Counted from the stretch's first letter, positions 1-5,435 are shown. The stretch is DNA of 5,435 nucleotides from Deltaproteobacteria bacterium (GCA_015233285.1 JADFYA010000256.1:1-5435); one strand, 5' to 3'. Notes: generated by a model from the sequence alone, not told the origin. Numbers and translations: made by a program.

Positions 1-89
1 AGGCCCACCCCGGCCAAAAAAGCCGTGGCGATGAGAACTCCGTAACTATGAATGGCCAGAGGACCCAGCCGGACAATGGTCGGGAACAT
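1..89 (-). CDS. lgt: Prolipoprotein diacylglyceryl transferase, N-terminal part (runs off left edge)
   Basis: Lgt is an inner-membrane enzyme that transfers diacylglycerol from phosphatidylglycerol to the lipobox cysteine of prolipoproteins, the step before LspA cleavage. Only 29 full codons lie in the window. They start at an ATG (89-87) and read MFPTIVRLGPLAIHSYGVLI followed by a hydrophobic stretch. The G-P-(L/V)-A-(I/L)-H-x-Y-G pattern at residues 9-17 and the start of the first membrane helix are typical of Lgt; E. coli Lgt has GPVALHWYG at this place. The start is fixed by a strong AGGAGGA (103-97) seven bases upstream, which lies inside the end of lspA. Only two bases separate the lspA stop from this ATG, so translation is probably coupled. 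Family assignment from 29 residues is strengthened by the lspA neighbour. A second, internal Lgt-like segment lies on the opposite strand at the right edge. Confidence 0.85.
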   Translation of the reverse strand, partial: MFPTIVRLGPLAIHSYGVLIATAFLAGVG

Positions 90-91
90 GA

Positions 92-577
92 TTAAATCCT
101 CCTGATGATCTGATAGGCCAAGAGAATCGACCCGATGGTAATGGCGGAGTCAGCGACATTGAAGACCGGCCAGTGATAGGACTTGACGTAGACGTCTAAG
201 AAATCGATGACTTCACCCCATCTGACCCGATCGATCAGATTGTTGCCCACCGCCCCGCCCAGAATTAGTCCCAAGGCGATAACCATCCACCGCCCGTCTT
301 CTTTGATTGTATTCACCAGGCAGCCGATGATCACCACGGCGAAGACCCCCACGGCGATAAATAAATATCGGGTTAAAGATGGTGAAAAATTATTCAGGAC
401 GCCGAAGGCCGCACCTTTGTTTCGAACGTAGCACAAATTAAAGAAGCCCGGAATCACCTCCAGGCTCTGGTGCAAGGCCAACTTCCGAAGAATGATCGCC
501 TTGGTCACCTGATCCAGAATCAGGACAGGCACGGCGACGTAGATCAGGATTAAGTATTTCTTTAAAGATTCAGTCAA
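92..577 (-). CDS. lspA: Lipoprotein signal peptidase (signal peptidase II)
   Basis: LspA is an integral inner-membrane aspartyl protease that removes signal peptides from diacylglyceryl-modified prolipoproteins. The 161-aa product has the usual family length and about four hydrophobic segments (near residues 7-30, 67-90, 96-115 and 136-158). Visible motifs are LDQVTK (D22), NKGAAFG (53-59), GGAVGNNLIDR (107-117), VIDFLD (D125) and FNVADSAI (139-146, D143). D125 and D143 match the catalytic aspartate pair described for the Pseudomonas enzyme. The GN-x-IDR motif seems one residue longer than usual (two asparagines). The start is a TTG (577-575): an in-frame stop at 592-590 rules out anything further upstream, and no ATG lies before D22. 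No good Shine-Dalgarno is at normal distance; a GGAGG is 16 bases away. The gene follows the PIN gene by 55 bp and precedes lgt by 2 bp, consistent with one operon. Confidence 0.95.
   Translation of the reverse strand: MTESLKKYLILIYVAVPVLILDQVTKAIILRKLALHQSLEVIPGFFNLCYVRNKGAAFGVLNNFSPSLTRYLFIAVGVFAVVIIGCLVNTIKEDGRWMVIALGLILGGAVGNNLIDRVRWGEVIDFLDVYVKSYHWPVFNVADSAITIGSILLAYQIIRRI
97..103 (-). promoter_or_regulatory. Ribosome binding site of lgt, inside lspA
   Basis: AGGAGGA reading from 103 to 97 on the minus strand is a near-perfect Shine-Dalgarno, seven bases before the ATG at 89. It overlaps the last lspA codons, which points to coupled translation of lspA and lgt. Confidence 0.75.
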
Positions 578-599
578 TTGGTTTTCCCGTCATCCTCCA

Positions 600-614
600 T
601 GCGCCGGAAGCGCA
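600..614 (-). repeat. Short hairpin in the PIN-lspA gap
   Basis: Perfect 5-bp arms (TGCGC at 614-610 and GCGCA at 604-600 on the minus strand) flank a TTCCG loop. The hairpin sits just upstream of the GGAGG at 598-594. There is no T-tract after it, so it does not look like a terminator. It could shape the lspA leader, but with arms this short it may be chance. Confidence 0.3.
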
Positions 615-632
615 GGACTTATGGCCGTAAAG

Positions 633-1064
633 TCATAATAGCTCAATCTGCCTTATGCGGCAAACGTCAACAAAATCTTTCTCGTTAAAGGTAAGCAAGT
701 GAGTTATCCTCAATTCCTTATCATCCAGCATCAATCTGATCAGCATATCGATCATGCTGATGGTTCGTCCCTTAGAAGCACCCTTGATCGTGAGTTCATA
801 AGCCCTTTTCTTATAGTAATCATCGTCGACTAAGGATATGTTGGGCCTGCCCAAGAATTCCTCAAGACTTTTAACTCCTGATAGGTTCTTGACAAAACGC
901 GTCCTCAACGTTTCATAAAGGCACGGCCAGGGCAGAACGATGCTCAGTTTTGATAATACGCTTTTCTTGACGACCGCTTCGTCATGCCGCCTGTCCCTTG
1001 GGTCAAATAGGGCTATCCAGAAGCCGGTGTCGACAATCACCTTGTGACCAAAACTAGTGGCCAT
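633..1064 (-). CDS. PIN-domain protein, putative VapC-like ribonuclease
   Basis: PIN domains are small Mg2+-dependent RNases and many are toxins (VapC). I chose the ATG at 1064-1062 (143 aa), with a weak GAAG six bases upstream. A TTG at 1079 would add five residues but has no Shine-Dalgarno. The PIN acidic residues are visible: D12 in VIVDTGFWIALFD, E51 in LYETLRTRF, D106 in TISMIDMLIRL, and N127/D130 in LLTFNEKDF, with the usual beta-strand and helix alternation. It overlaps the upstream 107-aa gene by 11 bp, so the two are probably translationally coupled. No AbrB, RHH or Phd type antitoxin is beside it, so the 107-aa protein is the only partner candidate. A hand count of 661-780 gives 48 G+C in 120 bases (40%), lower than lspA or ileS, which suggests acquisition by transfer. 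Toxin activity is inference; the PIN fold assignment is firm. Confidence 0.85.
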   Translation of the reverse strand: MATSFGHKVIVDTGFWIALFDPRDRRHDEAVVKKSVLSKLSIVLPWPCLYETLRTRFVKNLSGVKSLEEFLGRPNISLVDDDYYKKRAYELTIKGASKGRTISMIDMLIRLMLDDKELRITHLLTFNEKDFVDVCRIRQIELL

Positions 1065-1377
1065 AGTCAACTTCGTCAATGCTTAGAGGCCCAAATCCAG
1101 TCCAATTAGCCGCTTTACGCCGGCCAAAAAGGAACTTGCCGACCATCCGGCCATTGGGATCGAGGTAGATCACGTAGATTCGATCACCCTTTTCGAGTTG
1201 GACAGCCTCTTGGATCTCTTTCTTTAATCCCTGCACAAGATTATCAGAATCAGGATAGTCGAGACAGGCCAAATTGAATCCACATTCTTTGGCGTGATAG
1301 GTGTCCAGCCAGGCGTAAAGGCCATCTAAATCACCTCGAATAGCGATATCGAAAGAGAGCCATATGGTTTTATTCAT
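1054..1377 (-). CDS. Conserved-looking 107-aa protein of unknown function, overlapping a PIN gene
   Basis: I do not recognise a named family. The start is the ATG at 1377-1375, with GAGGA (1388-1384) six bases upstream. An in-frame ATG at 1410 would add 11 residues but has no ribosome binding site. Predicted order is a strand (TIWLSFDIAI, 4-13), a helix (about 16-31), a strand (FNLACLDY, 34-41), a helix rich in K/E (about 46-60), a strand (DRIYVIYLD, 65-73), a strand after an N-G turn (GRMVGKFLFG, 76-85), and an acidic tail (SIDEVDYGH). There is no signal peptide, membrane segment or cysteine cluster. The beta-alpha-beta plan with a 'DRIYVI' strand late in the chain recalls small ferredoxin-fold proteins of the Cas2/VapD/GhoS kind, but this is a fold guess only. 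It lies 38 bp after ileS and overlaps the PIN gene by 11 bp, the usual antitoxin position. A role as partner or antitoxin is inferred from position alone. Confidence 0.75.
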   Translation of the reverse strand: MNKTIWLSFDIAIRGDLDGLYAWLDTYHAKECGFNLACLDYPDSDNLVQGLKKEIQEAVQLEKGDRIYVIYLDPNGRMVGKFLFGRRKAANWTGFGPLSIDEVDYGH

Positions 1378-1383
1378 ATTCCG

Positions 1384-1388
1384 TCCTC
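1384..1388 (-). promoter_or_regulatory. Ribosome binding site deciding the start of the 107-aa gene
   Basis: GAGGA (1388 to 1384 on the minus strand) lies six bases before the ATG at 1377. The alternative in-frame ATG at 1410 has only A/C-rich sequence from the ileS tail upstream of it, so the shorter protein is preferred. Confidence 0.65.
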
Positions 1389-1415
1389 GGCCTGATAGAT
1401 AATCCGTCATTTTGA

Positions 1416-4205
1416 TCAGGTGGTTAAGGCTTCATGGCACCGAGGACAGATTTCGGGATGGTCCGGAAACGCGCCGACCTGTTCGTCCTTGACCCAGCAG
1501 CGGGCGCACTTCGGACCGGAAGCCTGGGTCACCTGAACTCCGAAATCGGTGAGCAGGTCACTCTTATAGGCGCTTTCCGGGGCCGGGTCGGCCGAGAGCC
1601 TGGCATTAGAGACGATAAACAAATCCCGCATCTTGGCAGCGAAAGGCTGCAGCGACTCTAAAAGCGTCCCGGTGGCGTGAAGCGTTACCGCGGCATCCAG
1701 GGAGTGGCCGATGTCTTTATTCTGCCTGGCGATTTCCAAAGCCTTGGTCACCTCGCTCCGGACGCTGAGAAAGCCGGCCCAGCGTTCAGCCAGGTCCGCG
1801 TTCTTCAGGGCCGGGTCAACGACGGGGAATCCGGCCAGATGGACGCTCTTTTCCCGGTTCGGATCTACCGGAAGATATCTCCAGATCTCCTCGGAGGTGA
1901 AGGATAACACCGGAGCCATCAGCCGGGTCAAGGCATCCAGCACCCGGTACATCACCGTTTGTCCTGAGCGTCTGGGCCTGGCCGTCCGGTTGAAGGTGTA
2001 CATCCGATCTTTCAGCACGTCGAGGTAAAAGGCGCTCATATCGGTGACGCAAAAATTATAGATGGAGTGGAAGACAAGATGAAATTCAAAGTCCTGGTAG
2101 GCCTTGATGACCCTTTCGGTCAACCGCTGCAGGCGATCCAGAGCCCACAGGTCGATCTCGTCCATCTCGGCCGGGGCCACGGCATCCGTGGCCGGATCGA
2201 AATCACTCAGGTTGCCCAGCAAGAAGCGGGCGGTATTGCGGATGCGGCGATAGGAGTCGGTCAACCGCGACAGAATCTCTCCAGACAACCGGATGTCCTC
2301 CCGGTAGTCTTCGGCCACCACCCACAATCTCAGGATCTCGGCTCCATTCTTCTTGATGATGTCGTCAGGGGCGATAACATTTCCCTTAGATTTTGACATC
2401 TTGTGGCCCTTCCCATCAACCACGAAGCCATGGGTCAGGACGTGCTTGTATGGAGCCACACCTCTGGTCCCGACCGAGGCCAGGAGGGAAGAGTGGAACC
2501 AACCCCGGTGCTGGTCGCTGCCTTCCAAATACAGGTCGGCCGGGAATCGTAAGTCCGCCCTGGCTTCCACACACGCGGCAAAGCTGACCCCGGAATCAAA
2601 CCAGACATCCAGGATGTCCGTCTCTTTCTTCAGGTGGGATGACCCGCACTTATCACAGACGGTGCCGGGAGGCAATAACTCGGCCGGCGTCTTAGAATAC
2701 CAGATGTCAGCGCTCTCCCGTTCGACCATGGCGGTGATATGGTCTATGGTCTCCTGAGTGATCAAATATGCACCGCAATCCTGGCACCAGAAGACGATGA
2801 TGGGAATGCCCCAGGCCCGTTGCCGGGAGATACACCAGTCGGGCCGGTTTTCGATCATGCTGTAGATCCGATCGCGGCCCCAGGCCGGGGTCCAGGTCAC
2901 CTTGTTGATTTCCGCCAGGGCCTTTTGTCGCAGGCCGGTCTTGTCCATGGAGATGAACCATTGTTCGGTGGCCCGGAAGATGACCGGATTCTTGCAACGC
3001 CAACAATGGGGGTAGGAATGGTCGATGGATTTCTCGGCCAGCAGGGCGCCTACCTCGGCCAGCTTCTGGATGACCGATTTATTGGCTGCGAACACAAATT
3101 GACCGGCAAAAAATTCCACTTCGGGGGTGAAGCAACCCTGGTCATTGACCGGAGAGTAGACCTCCAGGCCGTAATGTAACCCGGTTTCGTAGTCTTCCCG
3201 GCCGTGACCTGGGGCGGTATGAACACAACCGGTCCCGGCTTCCAGGGTCACATAAGGGGCCAGGACCACCAATGACTCCCGGTCATACAGGGGATGCCTG
3301 GCTTTTCGGCCCTCCATGGCCTTGGGGTCAACCGGGCCCACTACCTGGTAATCGGTCTGGCCCAAAATGGCCATGAACTGCTCTAATAACCCCTGAGCCA
3401 GGATCAGGATCTCGTCTTTGACCTGGACGGCCACATACTCCAGGTCGGGGTGCAGGGCCACGGCCAGGTTGGCCGGGATGGTCCAGGGTGTGGTCGTCCA
3501 GATGACCACGGACACCGGACGGCCGCCGATGCCCGGAATGAGGTCGGAGACGTCGGAGATCATTGGAAATTTGACGTAGATGGAGGGTGAGGTATGGTTA
3601 TCGTACTCCACTTCCGCCTCAGCCAGGGCCGTCTGACAGGAGGAACACCAGTAGATCGGCTTCTTGCTTTGCATAACACTGCCGGACAAGGCGAATTTGC
3701 CGAACTCCCGCATGATCACGGCCTGGTAGGAATATTTCATAGTCAAATAGGGGTCGCCCCAATCACCCAGTACACCCAGCCGTTTGAATTCCTCCCGCTG
3801 GATGTCGATGAACTTCTCGGCGTACTCACGGCACATCCGCCGTTTCTCGACGACCGAGACCTCGGCCTTTTTGGCGCCTAATCTTTTATCGACTTCATGC
3901 TCGATGGGCAACCCGTGGCAATCCCAACCGGGGACGTAGGCCGCGTCAAAGCCCATCATTTGCCGGGACTTGACGATGAAATCTTTGATCACCTTATTGA
4001 AGGCGGTGCCCATATGAATGTGGCCGTTGGCGTAAGGCGGGCCGTCGTGAAGGATATATGGCGGTTTTCCCTTTGAGCTTCGCCGGATCTGATGATACAG
4101 ATCAGCTTCAGCCCATTCCTTGAGCTGTTCCGGTTCGTTTTTGGTCAGATTGGCTTTCATGGGAAAGCTGGTTTGGGGAAGATTGAGCGTGTCTTTATAG
4201 TCCAT
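1416..4205 (-). CDS. ileS: Isoleucyl-tRNA synthetase
   Basis: IleS charges tRNA-Ile with isoleucine in the cytoplasm and hydrolyses mischarged valine. The 929-aa product is full length for the bacterial type. In order it has the typical N-terminus [10 protein letters not shown], the class I signature region [12 protein letters not shown] (56-67; 'HIGH' appears as HMGT), the CP1 editing domain with [10 protein letters not shown] (237-246) and [16 protein letters not shown] (324-339, D338 as the likely editing aspartate), CxxC pairs at 187/190, 401/404, 474/477 and 517/520, WCISRQR (457-463), [12 protein letters not shown] (564-575), KMSKS (602-606), the anticodon-binding helices, and a C-terminal zinc finger with C900, C903, C920 and C923. 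The C-terminal finger marks the ordinary bacterial class rather than the eukaryote-like one. The ATG at 4205 has GGAG six bases upstream. No frameshift or truncation is visible. It is the first gene of the operon leading to lspA-lgt. Confidence 0.98.
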   Translation of the reverse strand: MDYKDTLNLPQTSFPMKANLTKNEPEQLKEWAEADLYHQIRRSSKGKPPYILHDGPPYANGHIHMGTAFNKVIKDFIVKSRQMMGFDAAYVPGWDCHGLPIEHEVDKRLGAKKAEVSVVEKRRMCREYAEKFIDIQREEFKRLGVLGDWGDPYLTMKYSYQAVIMREFGKFALSGSVMQSKKPIYWCSSCQTALAEAEVEYDNHTSPSIYVKFPMISDVSDLIPGIGGRPVSVVIWTTTPWTIPANLAVALHPDLEYVAVQVKDEILILAQGLLEQFMAILGQTDYQVVGPVDPKAMEGRKARHPLYDRESLVVLAPYVTLEAGTGCVHTAPGHGREDYETGLHYGLEVYSPVNDQGCFTPEVEFFAGQFVFAANKSVIQKLAEVGALLAEKSIDHSYPHCWRCKNPVIFRATEQWFISMDKTGLRQKALAEINKVTWTPAWGRDRIYSMIENRPDWCISRQRAWGIPIIVFWCQDCGAYLITQETIDHITAMVERESADIWYSKTPAELLPPGTVCDKCGSSHLKKETDILDVWFDSGVSFAACVEARADLRFPADLYLEGSDQHRGWFHSSLLASVGTRGVAPYKHVLTHGFVVDGKGHKMSKSKGNVIAPDDIIKKNGAEILRLWVVAEDYREDIRLSGEILSRLTDSYRRIRNTARFLLGNLSDFDPATDAVAPAEMDEIDLWALDRLQRLTERVIKAYQDFEFHLVFHSIYNFCVTDMSAFYLDVLKDRMYTFNRTARPRRSGQTVMYRVLDALTRLMAPVLSFTSEEIWRYLPVDPNREKSVHLAGFPVVDPALKNADLAERWAGFLSVRSEVTKALEIARQNKDIGHSLDAAVTLHATGTLLESLQPFAAKMRDLFIVSNARLSADPAPESAYKSDLLTDFGVQVTQASGPKCARCWVKDEQVGAFPDHPEICPRCHEALTT

Positions 4206-4211
4206 TAATTA

Positions 4212-4216
4212 CTCCC
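4212..4216 (-). promoter_or_regulatory. Ribosome binding site of ileS
   Basis: GGGAG (4216 to 4212, minus strand) ends six bases before the ATG at 4205, and the start gives the canonical IleS N-terminus. Confidence 0.7.
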
Positions 4217-4420
4217 ATTACTCATTGGCGCAGAGGGTCTCCCACTTGCCTTTCATGGCCCTGGTTGAGATATACCGGTCTCGCGGCGAGTCGGCGAACA
4301 CGAATAGACTGTTCCATCTGTTGACGAGTAGTGCCGAAATGAAGCAGTCTCTTAAAGCAGGCAATTGGTTTGAGGACGATGGCCCGGACGGGGCATCAAC
4401 CGTAGCTTTTAAATCCACAA

Positions 4421-4448
4421 TATTTATCACAGGGTGCGCATAAGTCAA
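4421..4448 (-). promoter_or_regulatory. Candidate sigma-70 promoter of the ileS operon
   Basis: On the minus strand a TTGACT (-35, 4448-4443, five of six consensus bases) is followed after 16 bases by TAAATA (4426-4421) in the AT-rich stretch GATAAATATT. The -10 match is weak, and GATAAA two bases upstream is an alternative with a shorter spacer. Transcription would start near 4413 and give a leader of about 200 nt before ileS. No other -35/-10 pair of this quality was seen closer to ileS. Confidence 0.4.
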
Positions 4449-4539
4449 GGGATTTTCATTCCAGGGGGCAATTTTGGGATAAGCTGTCGGTTCTTGCACG
4501 CGGTCGCCGGAGCATGGAGAATCTGACTGAAAAGGGTGA

Positions 4540-4568
4540 TTGACGAGGAGGATCTTTTTTGATAGCAA
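4540..4568 (+). promoter_or_regulatory. Weak candidate promoter for the plus-strand NUDIX gene
   Basis: TTGACG (4540-4545) is followed after 17 bases by TAGCAA (4563-4568), a poor -10 with three consensus matches. If used, the transcript would begin just before the inverted repeat at 4578-4598 and have a leader of more than 200 nt carrying the repeat element. Spacing and the -35 are the only support. Confidence 0.2.
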
Positions 4569-4577
4569 AGATGATTT

Positions 4578-4598
4578 CAGGATAAGGCTATTATCCTG
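4578..4598. repeat. Perfect 8-bp inverted repeat, possible operator or hairpin
   Basis: CAGGATAA (4578-4585) and TTATCCTG (4591-4598) are perfect complements around a 5-base spacer GGCTA. It lies between the divergent genes, upstream of the candidate ileS promoter. No T-run follows on either strand, so a terminator is unlikely. A protein-binding site or a leader hairpin of the NUDIX transcript are both possible. Confidence 0.45.
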
Positions 4599-4610
4599 GG
4601 AAGGGTACGA

Positions 4611-4627
4611 CCGGTTTCATTAACCGG
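4611..4627. repeat. Perfect 6-bp inverted repeat
   Basis: CCGGTT (4611-4616) and AACCGG (4622-4627) flank TCATT. It follows the 8-bp inverted repeat by 12 bases and precedes the CGCAGAT element by 12. The function is unknown and chance is possible for arms of this length. Confidence 0.35.
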
Positions 4628-4639
4628 GAGACAGAAATG

Positions 4640-4740
4640 AATCCGCAGATTACGCAGATAAACGCAGATGGAAGAGACCCACAGCCGGATGAGATTATTA
4701 GCCTTTTCTAATTTGGGCAAATCGAACCAATCTGCGGATT
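4640..4740. repeat. Repeat-like intergenic element with CGCAGAT units and 12-bp inverted ends
   Basis: The arms AATCCGCAGATT (4640-4651) and AATCTGCGGATT (4729-4740) are exact inverted copies bounding a 101-bp segment. Three direct CGCAGAT units lie at 4644-4650, 4653-4659 and 4663-4669, with 9- and 10-base periods. Tandem ATCCGCAGATTACGCAGAT-like strings are, to my recollection, frequent dispersed repeats between genes in environmental bacterial genomes. This copy looks like such a palindromic or MITE-like unit. It encodes no protein, and I see no convincing target-site duplication. Confidence 0.55.
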
Positions 4741-4786
4741 AGATCATGGCTAAGCAGAACCTCTATTCGGACAAATAGATAACCAT

Positions 4787-4793
4787 AAGGTGA
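4787..4793 (+). promoter_or_regulatory. Ribosome binding site of the NUDIX gene
   Basis: AAGGTGA (4787-4793) contains an AAGGTG core ending six bases before the ATG at 4799. It selects this ATG as the start. Confidence 0.65.
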
Positions 4794-4798
4794 CTTTA

Positions 4799-5435
4799 AT
4801 GATTAAACCATGGCCCATTATCTCCTCGGAATCCCAATACAAGTGCCGGGTATTTTCGGTCAGGACGGACCGCGCCTGCTCGCCCCGGACCGGACTGGAA
4901 CACGATTTTCACCTAATCGATTCGCCCAACTGGGTGAATGTCATTCCCCTCACTCCCGACAATCAGGTGGTCCTTATCCGGCAATACCGGTTCGGGTCCA
5001 GATCGGTCACGTTAGAGATCCCCGGGGGGCTGGTGGATCCCCATGAACCGGCCGAAGAGGCGGCCCGGCGGGAATTAATGGAGGAAACGGGATACGGAGG
5101 AGGGGAGATCATCCTGCTGGGCCAGGTCAATCCCAATCCGGCTTTGTTCGGTAATGCTTGCGCCACCTACCTGGCCCGAGAAGTGACCCGGCAGGGTCGG
5201 CAGCGCCAAGATGACGGGGAGGATATCGAGGTGCTCACCCGGCCCCTGGCTGATATCCCGGCCTTGATCCGGAGCGGCGAGATCGAGCACGCCATGGTCC
5301 TGGCTGCCTTCTCCTTTTACTTTGTCTCCCCCTTCGGCCAGATTCCGGGCGGGGGGTTGATTGGCGCCCTAATCGTGGGTCTGTGGTACATGCGGCGGCA
5401 TGGGCTGAATATGTGGCTGACCTGCGATATCTTTG
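4799..5435 (+). CDS. NUDIX hydrolase, ADP-ribose pyrophosphatase-like, reading in frame into an Lgt-like segment (runs off right edge)
   Basis: NUDIX enzymes cleave nucleoside diphosphates linked to another moiety, such as ADP-ribose, using Mg2+. From the ATG at 4799 the frame stays open for 212 codons to the window end. A complete Nudix box (G-x5-E-x7-RELMEETGY) spans residues 77-99, with the metal-binding glutamates E92, E95 and E96. It is preceded by VLIRQYRFG (58-66) and LEIPGG (72-77), typical of the ADP-ribose pyrophosphatase branch, and followed by VNPNPALFGN. The C-terminal helix EIEHAMVLAAFSFYF (161-175) is where such proteins normally end. Instead of a stop, the frame enters a glycine run and continues from about residue 185 with residues that look like the middle of Lgt. 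Substrate preference cannot be read from the sequence. The NUDIX call is firm; whether the fused tail is real is doubtful. It is divergent from ileS. Confidence 0.85.
   Translation, partial: MIKPWPIISSESQYKCRVFSVRTDRACSPRTGLEHDFHLIDSPNWVNVIPLTPDNQVVLIRQYRFGSRSVTLEIPGGLVDPHEPAEEAARRELMEETGYGGGEIILLGQVNPNPALFGNACATYLAREVTRQGRQRQDDGEDIEVLTRPLADIPALIRSGEIEHAMVLAAFSFYFVSPFGQIPGGGLIGALIVGLWYMRRHGLNMWLTCDIF
5351..5435 (+). other. Internal Lgt-like segment joined to the NUDIX frame
   Basis: Residues 185-212 of the plus-strand frame begin GGLIGALIVGLWYMRRHGLN and end in a W-x3-D-I-F stretch. This aligns without gaps to the E. coli Lgt stretch that starts HGGLIGVIVV, contains the RR pair, and ends in SDF, near Lgt residues 104-131. 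The similarity starts abruptly at a run of six G (5351-5356); the residues before it (SPFGQIP) are not Lgt-like. The family's conserved histidine or tyrosine before GGLIG is a glycine here. The lgt 5' end lies on the opposite strand at the left edge. It could be a second, broken lgt copy, a gene fusion, or a chimeric junction. Confidence 0.65.

Larger units (their letters stand above)
4206..4798. other. 593-bp divergent intergenic region
   Basis: No gene can be supported here on either strand. The only sizeable open frames (minus 4568-4218, plus 4225-4443) begin with TTG, lack ribosome binding sites, and resemble no family I know; the minus one runs across the likely ileS promoter. The stretch contains the ileS leader (about 4206-4413), a candidate ileS promoter (4421-4448), two short perfect inverted repeats (4578-4598 and 4611-4627) and a repeat-like element (4640-4740). 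No tRNA, T-box antiterminator or T-tract terminator is visible. Confidence 0.6.

Noticed and set aside
578..632. Transcription terminator between the PIN gene and lspA
   Set aside because: Small hairpins are present, but their stems are only 5 bp and no T-tract follows on the minus strand.
1054..1079. TTG start at 1079 for the PIN gene
   Set aside because: There is no Shine-Dalgarno upstream. The ATG at 1064 fits the PIN N-terminus, where the first strand begins a few residues later.
2067..2757. Long plus-strand open frames opposite ileS
   Set aside because: They are antisense shadows of a well-conserved ileS gene, without motifs or ribosome binding sites.
4206..4413. T-box riboswitch in the ileS leader
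   Set aside because: No AGGGTGGNACCGCG-like antiterminator sequence and no terminator hairpin with a T-run were found before ileS.
4225..4443. Plus-strand open frame of 72 codons
   Set aside because: It has a TTG start, no Shine-Dalgarno and no recognisable motif, and it overlaps the ileS leader on the other strand.
4218..4568. Minus-strand open frame of 116 codons upstream of ileS
   Set aside because: It starts with TTG without a ribosome binding site, matches no family I know, and runs across the candidate ileS promoter. It is more likely leader and promoter DNA, though a degraded gene cannot be fully excluded.
4547..4585. Short plus-strand leader peptide (TTG or ATG start after an AGGAGG, ending at a TAA inside the inverted repeat)
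   Set aside because: It has eight codons or fewer, no regulatory residue pattern and an uncertain promoter; it could easily be chance.
4644..4669. CRISPR array
   Set aside because: The CGCAGAT units are only 7 bases long with 2-3 base spacers, so this is a short tandem motif and not repeat-spacer DNA.

Overview
The window looks like a piece of a Gram-negative, deltaproteobacteria-like (Desulfobacterota-type) chromosome. That placement is an inference. It rests on the ileS-lspA-lgt gene order, the style of the LspA and IleS proteins, and the moderately high G+C of the housekeeping genes (hand counts of about 58-64% in samples of lspA and ileS).

Layout. Most of the window is one minus-strand operon, read from right to left. 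It begins with a candidate sigma-70 promoter near 4420-4448 and a long leader of about 200 nt. Next come ileS (1416-4205, complete isoleucyl-tRNA synthetase), a 107-aa protein of unknown function (1054-1377), a PIN-domain protein (633-1064), lspA (92-577, lipoprotein signal peptidase) and the first 29 codons of lgt (1-89, prolipoprotein diacylglyceryl transferase), which leaves the window on the left. IleS-LspA-Lgt is a common bacterial arrangement. Lgt lipidates prolipoproteins and LspA then cleaves their signal peptides. The 107-aa/PIN pair interrupts this arrangement. Its two genes overlap by 11 bp, the PIN gene is AT-richer than its surroundings, and the order (small protein, then PIN nuclease) matches a toxin-antitoxin operon. 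It is the best candidate here for an undescribed system.

The 593 bp between ileS and the plus-strand gene at 4799 holds no gene I can support. It carries the ileS promoter and leader, two small perfect inverted repeats, and a repeat-like element with three CGCAGAT units and 12-bp inverted arms.

On the plus strand from 4799 a NUDIX hydrolase with a perfect Nudix box reads in frame into about 28 residues that match the middle of Lgt, and runs off the right edge. The window therefore has lgt sequence at both ends in opposite orientations. This may be a real rearrangement, but an inverted chimera from amplification or assembly is at least as likely, so the right-hand 100 bases should be treated with caution.
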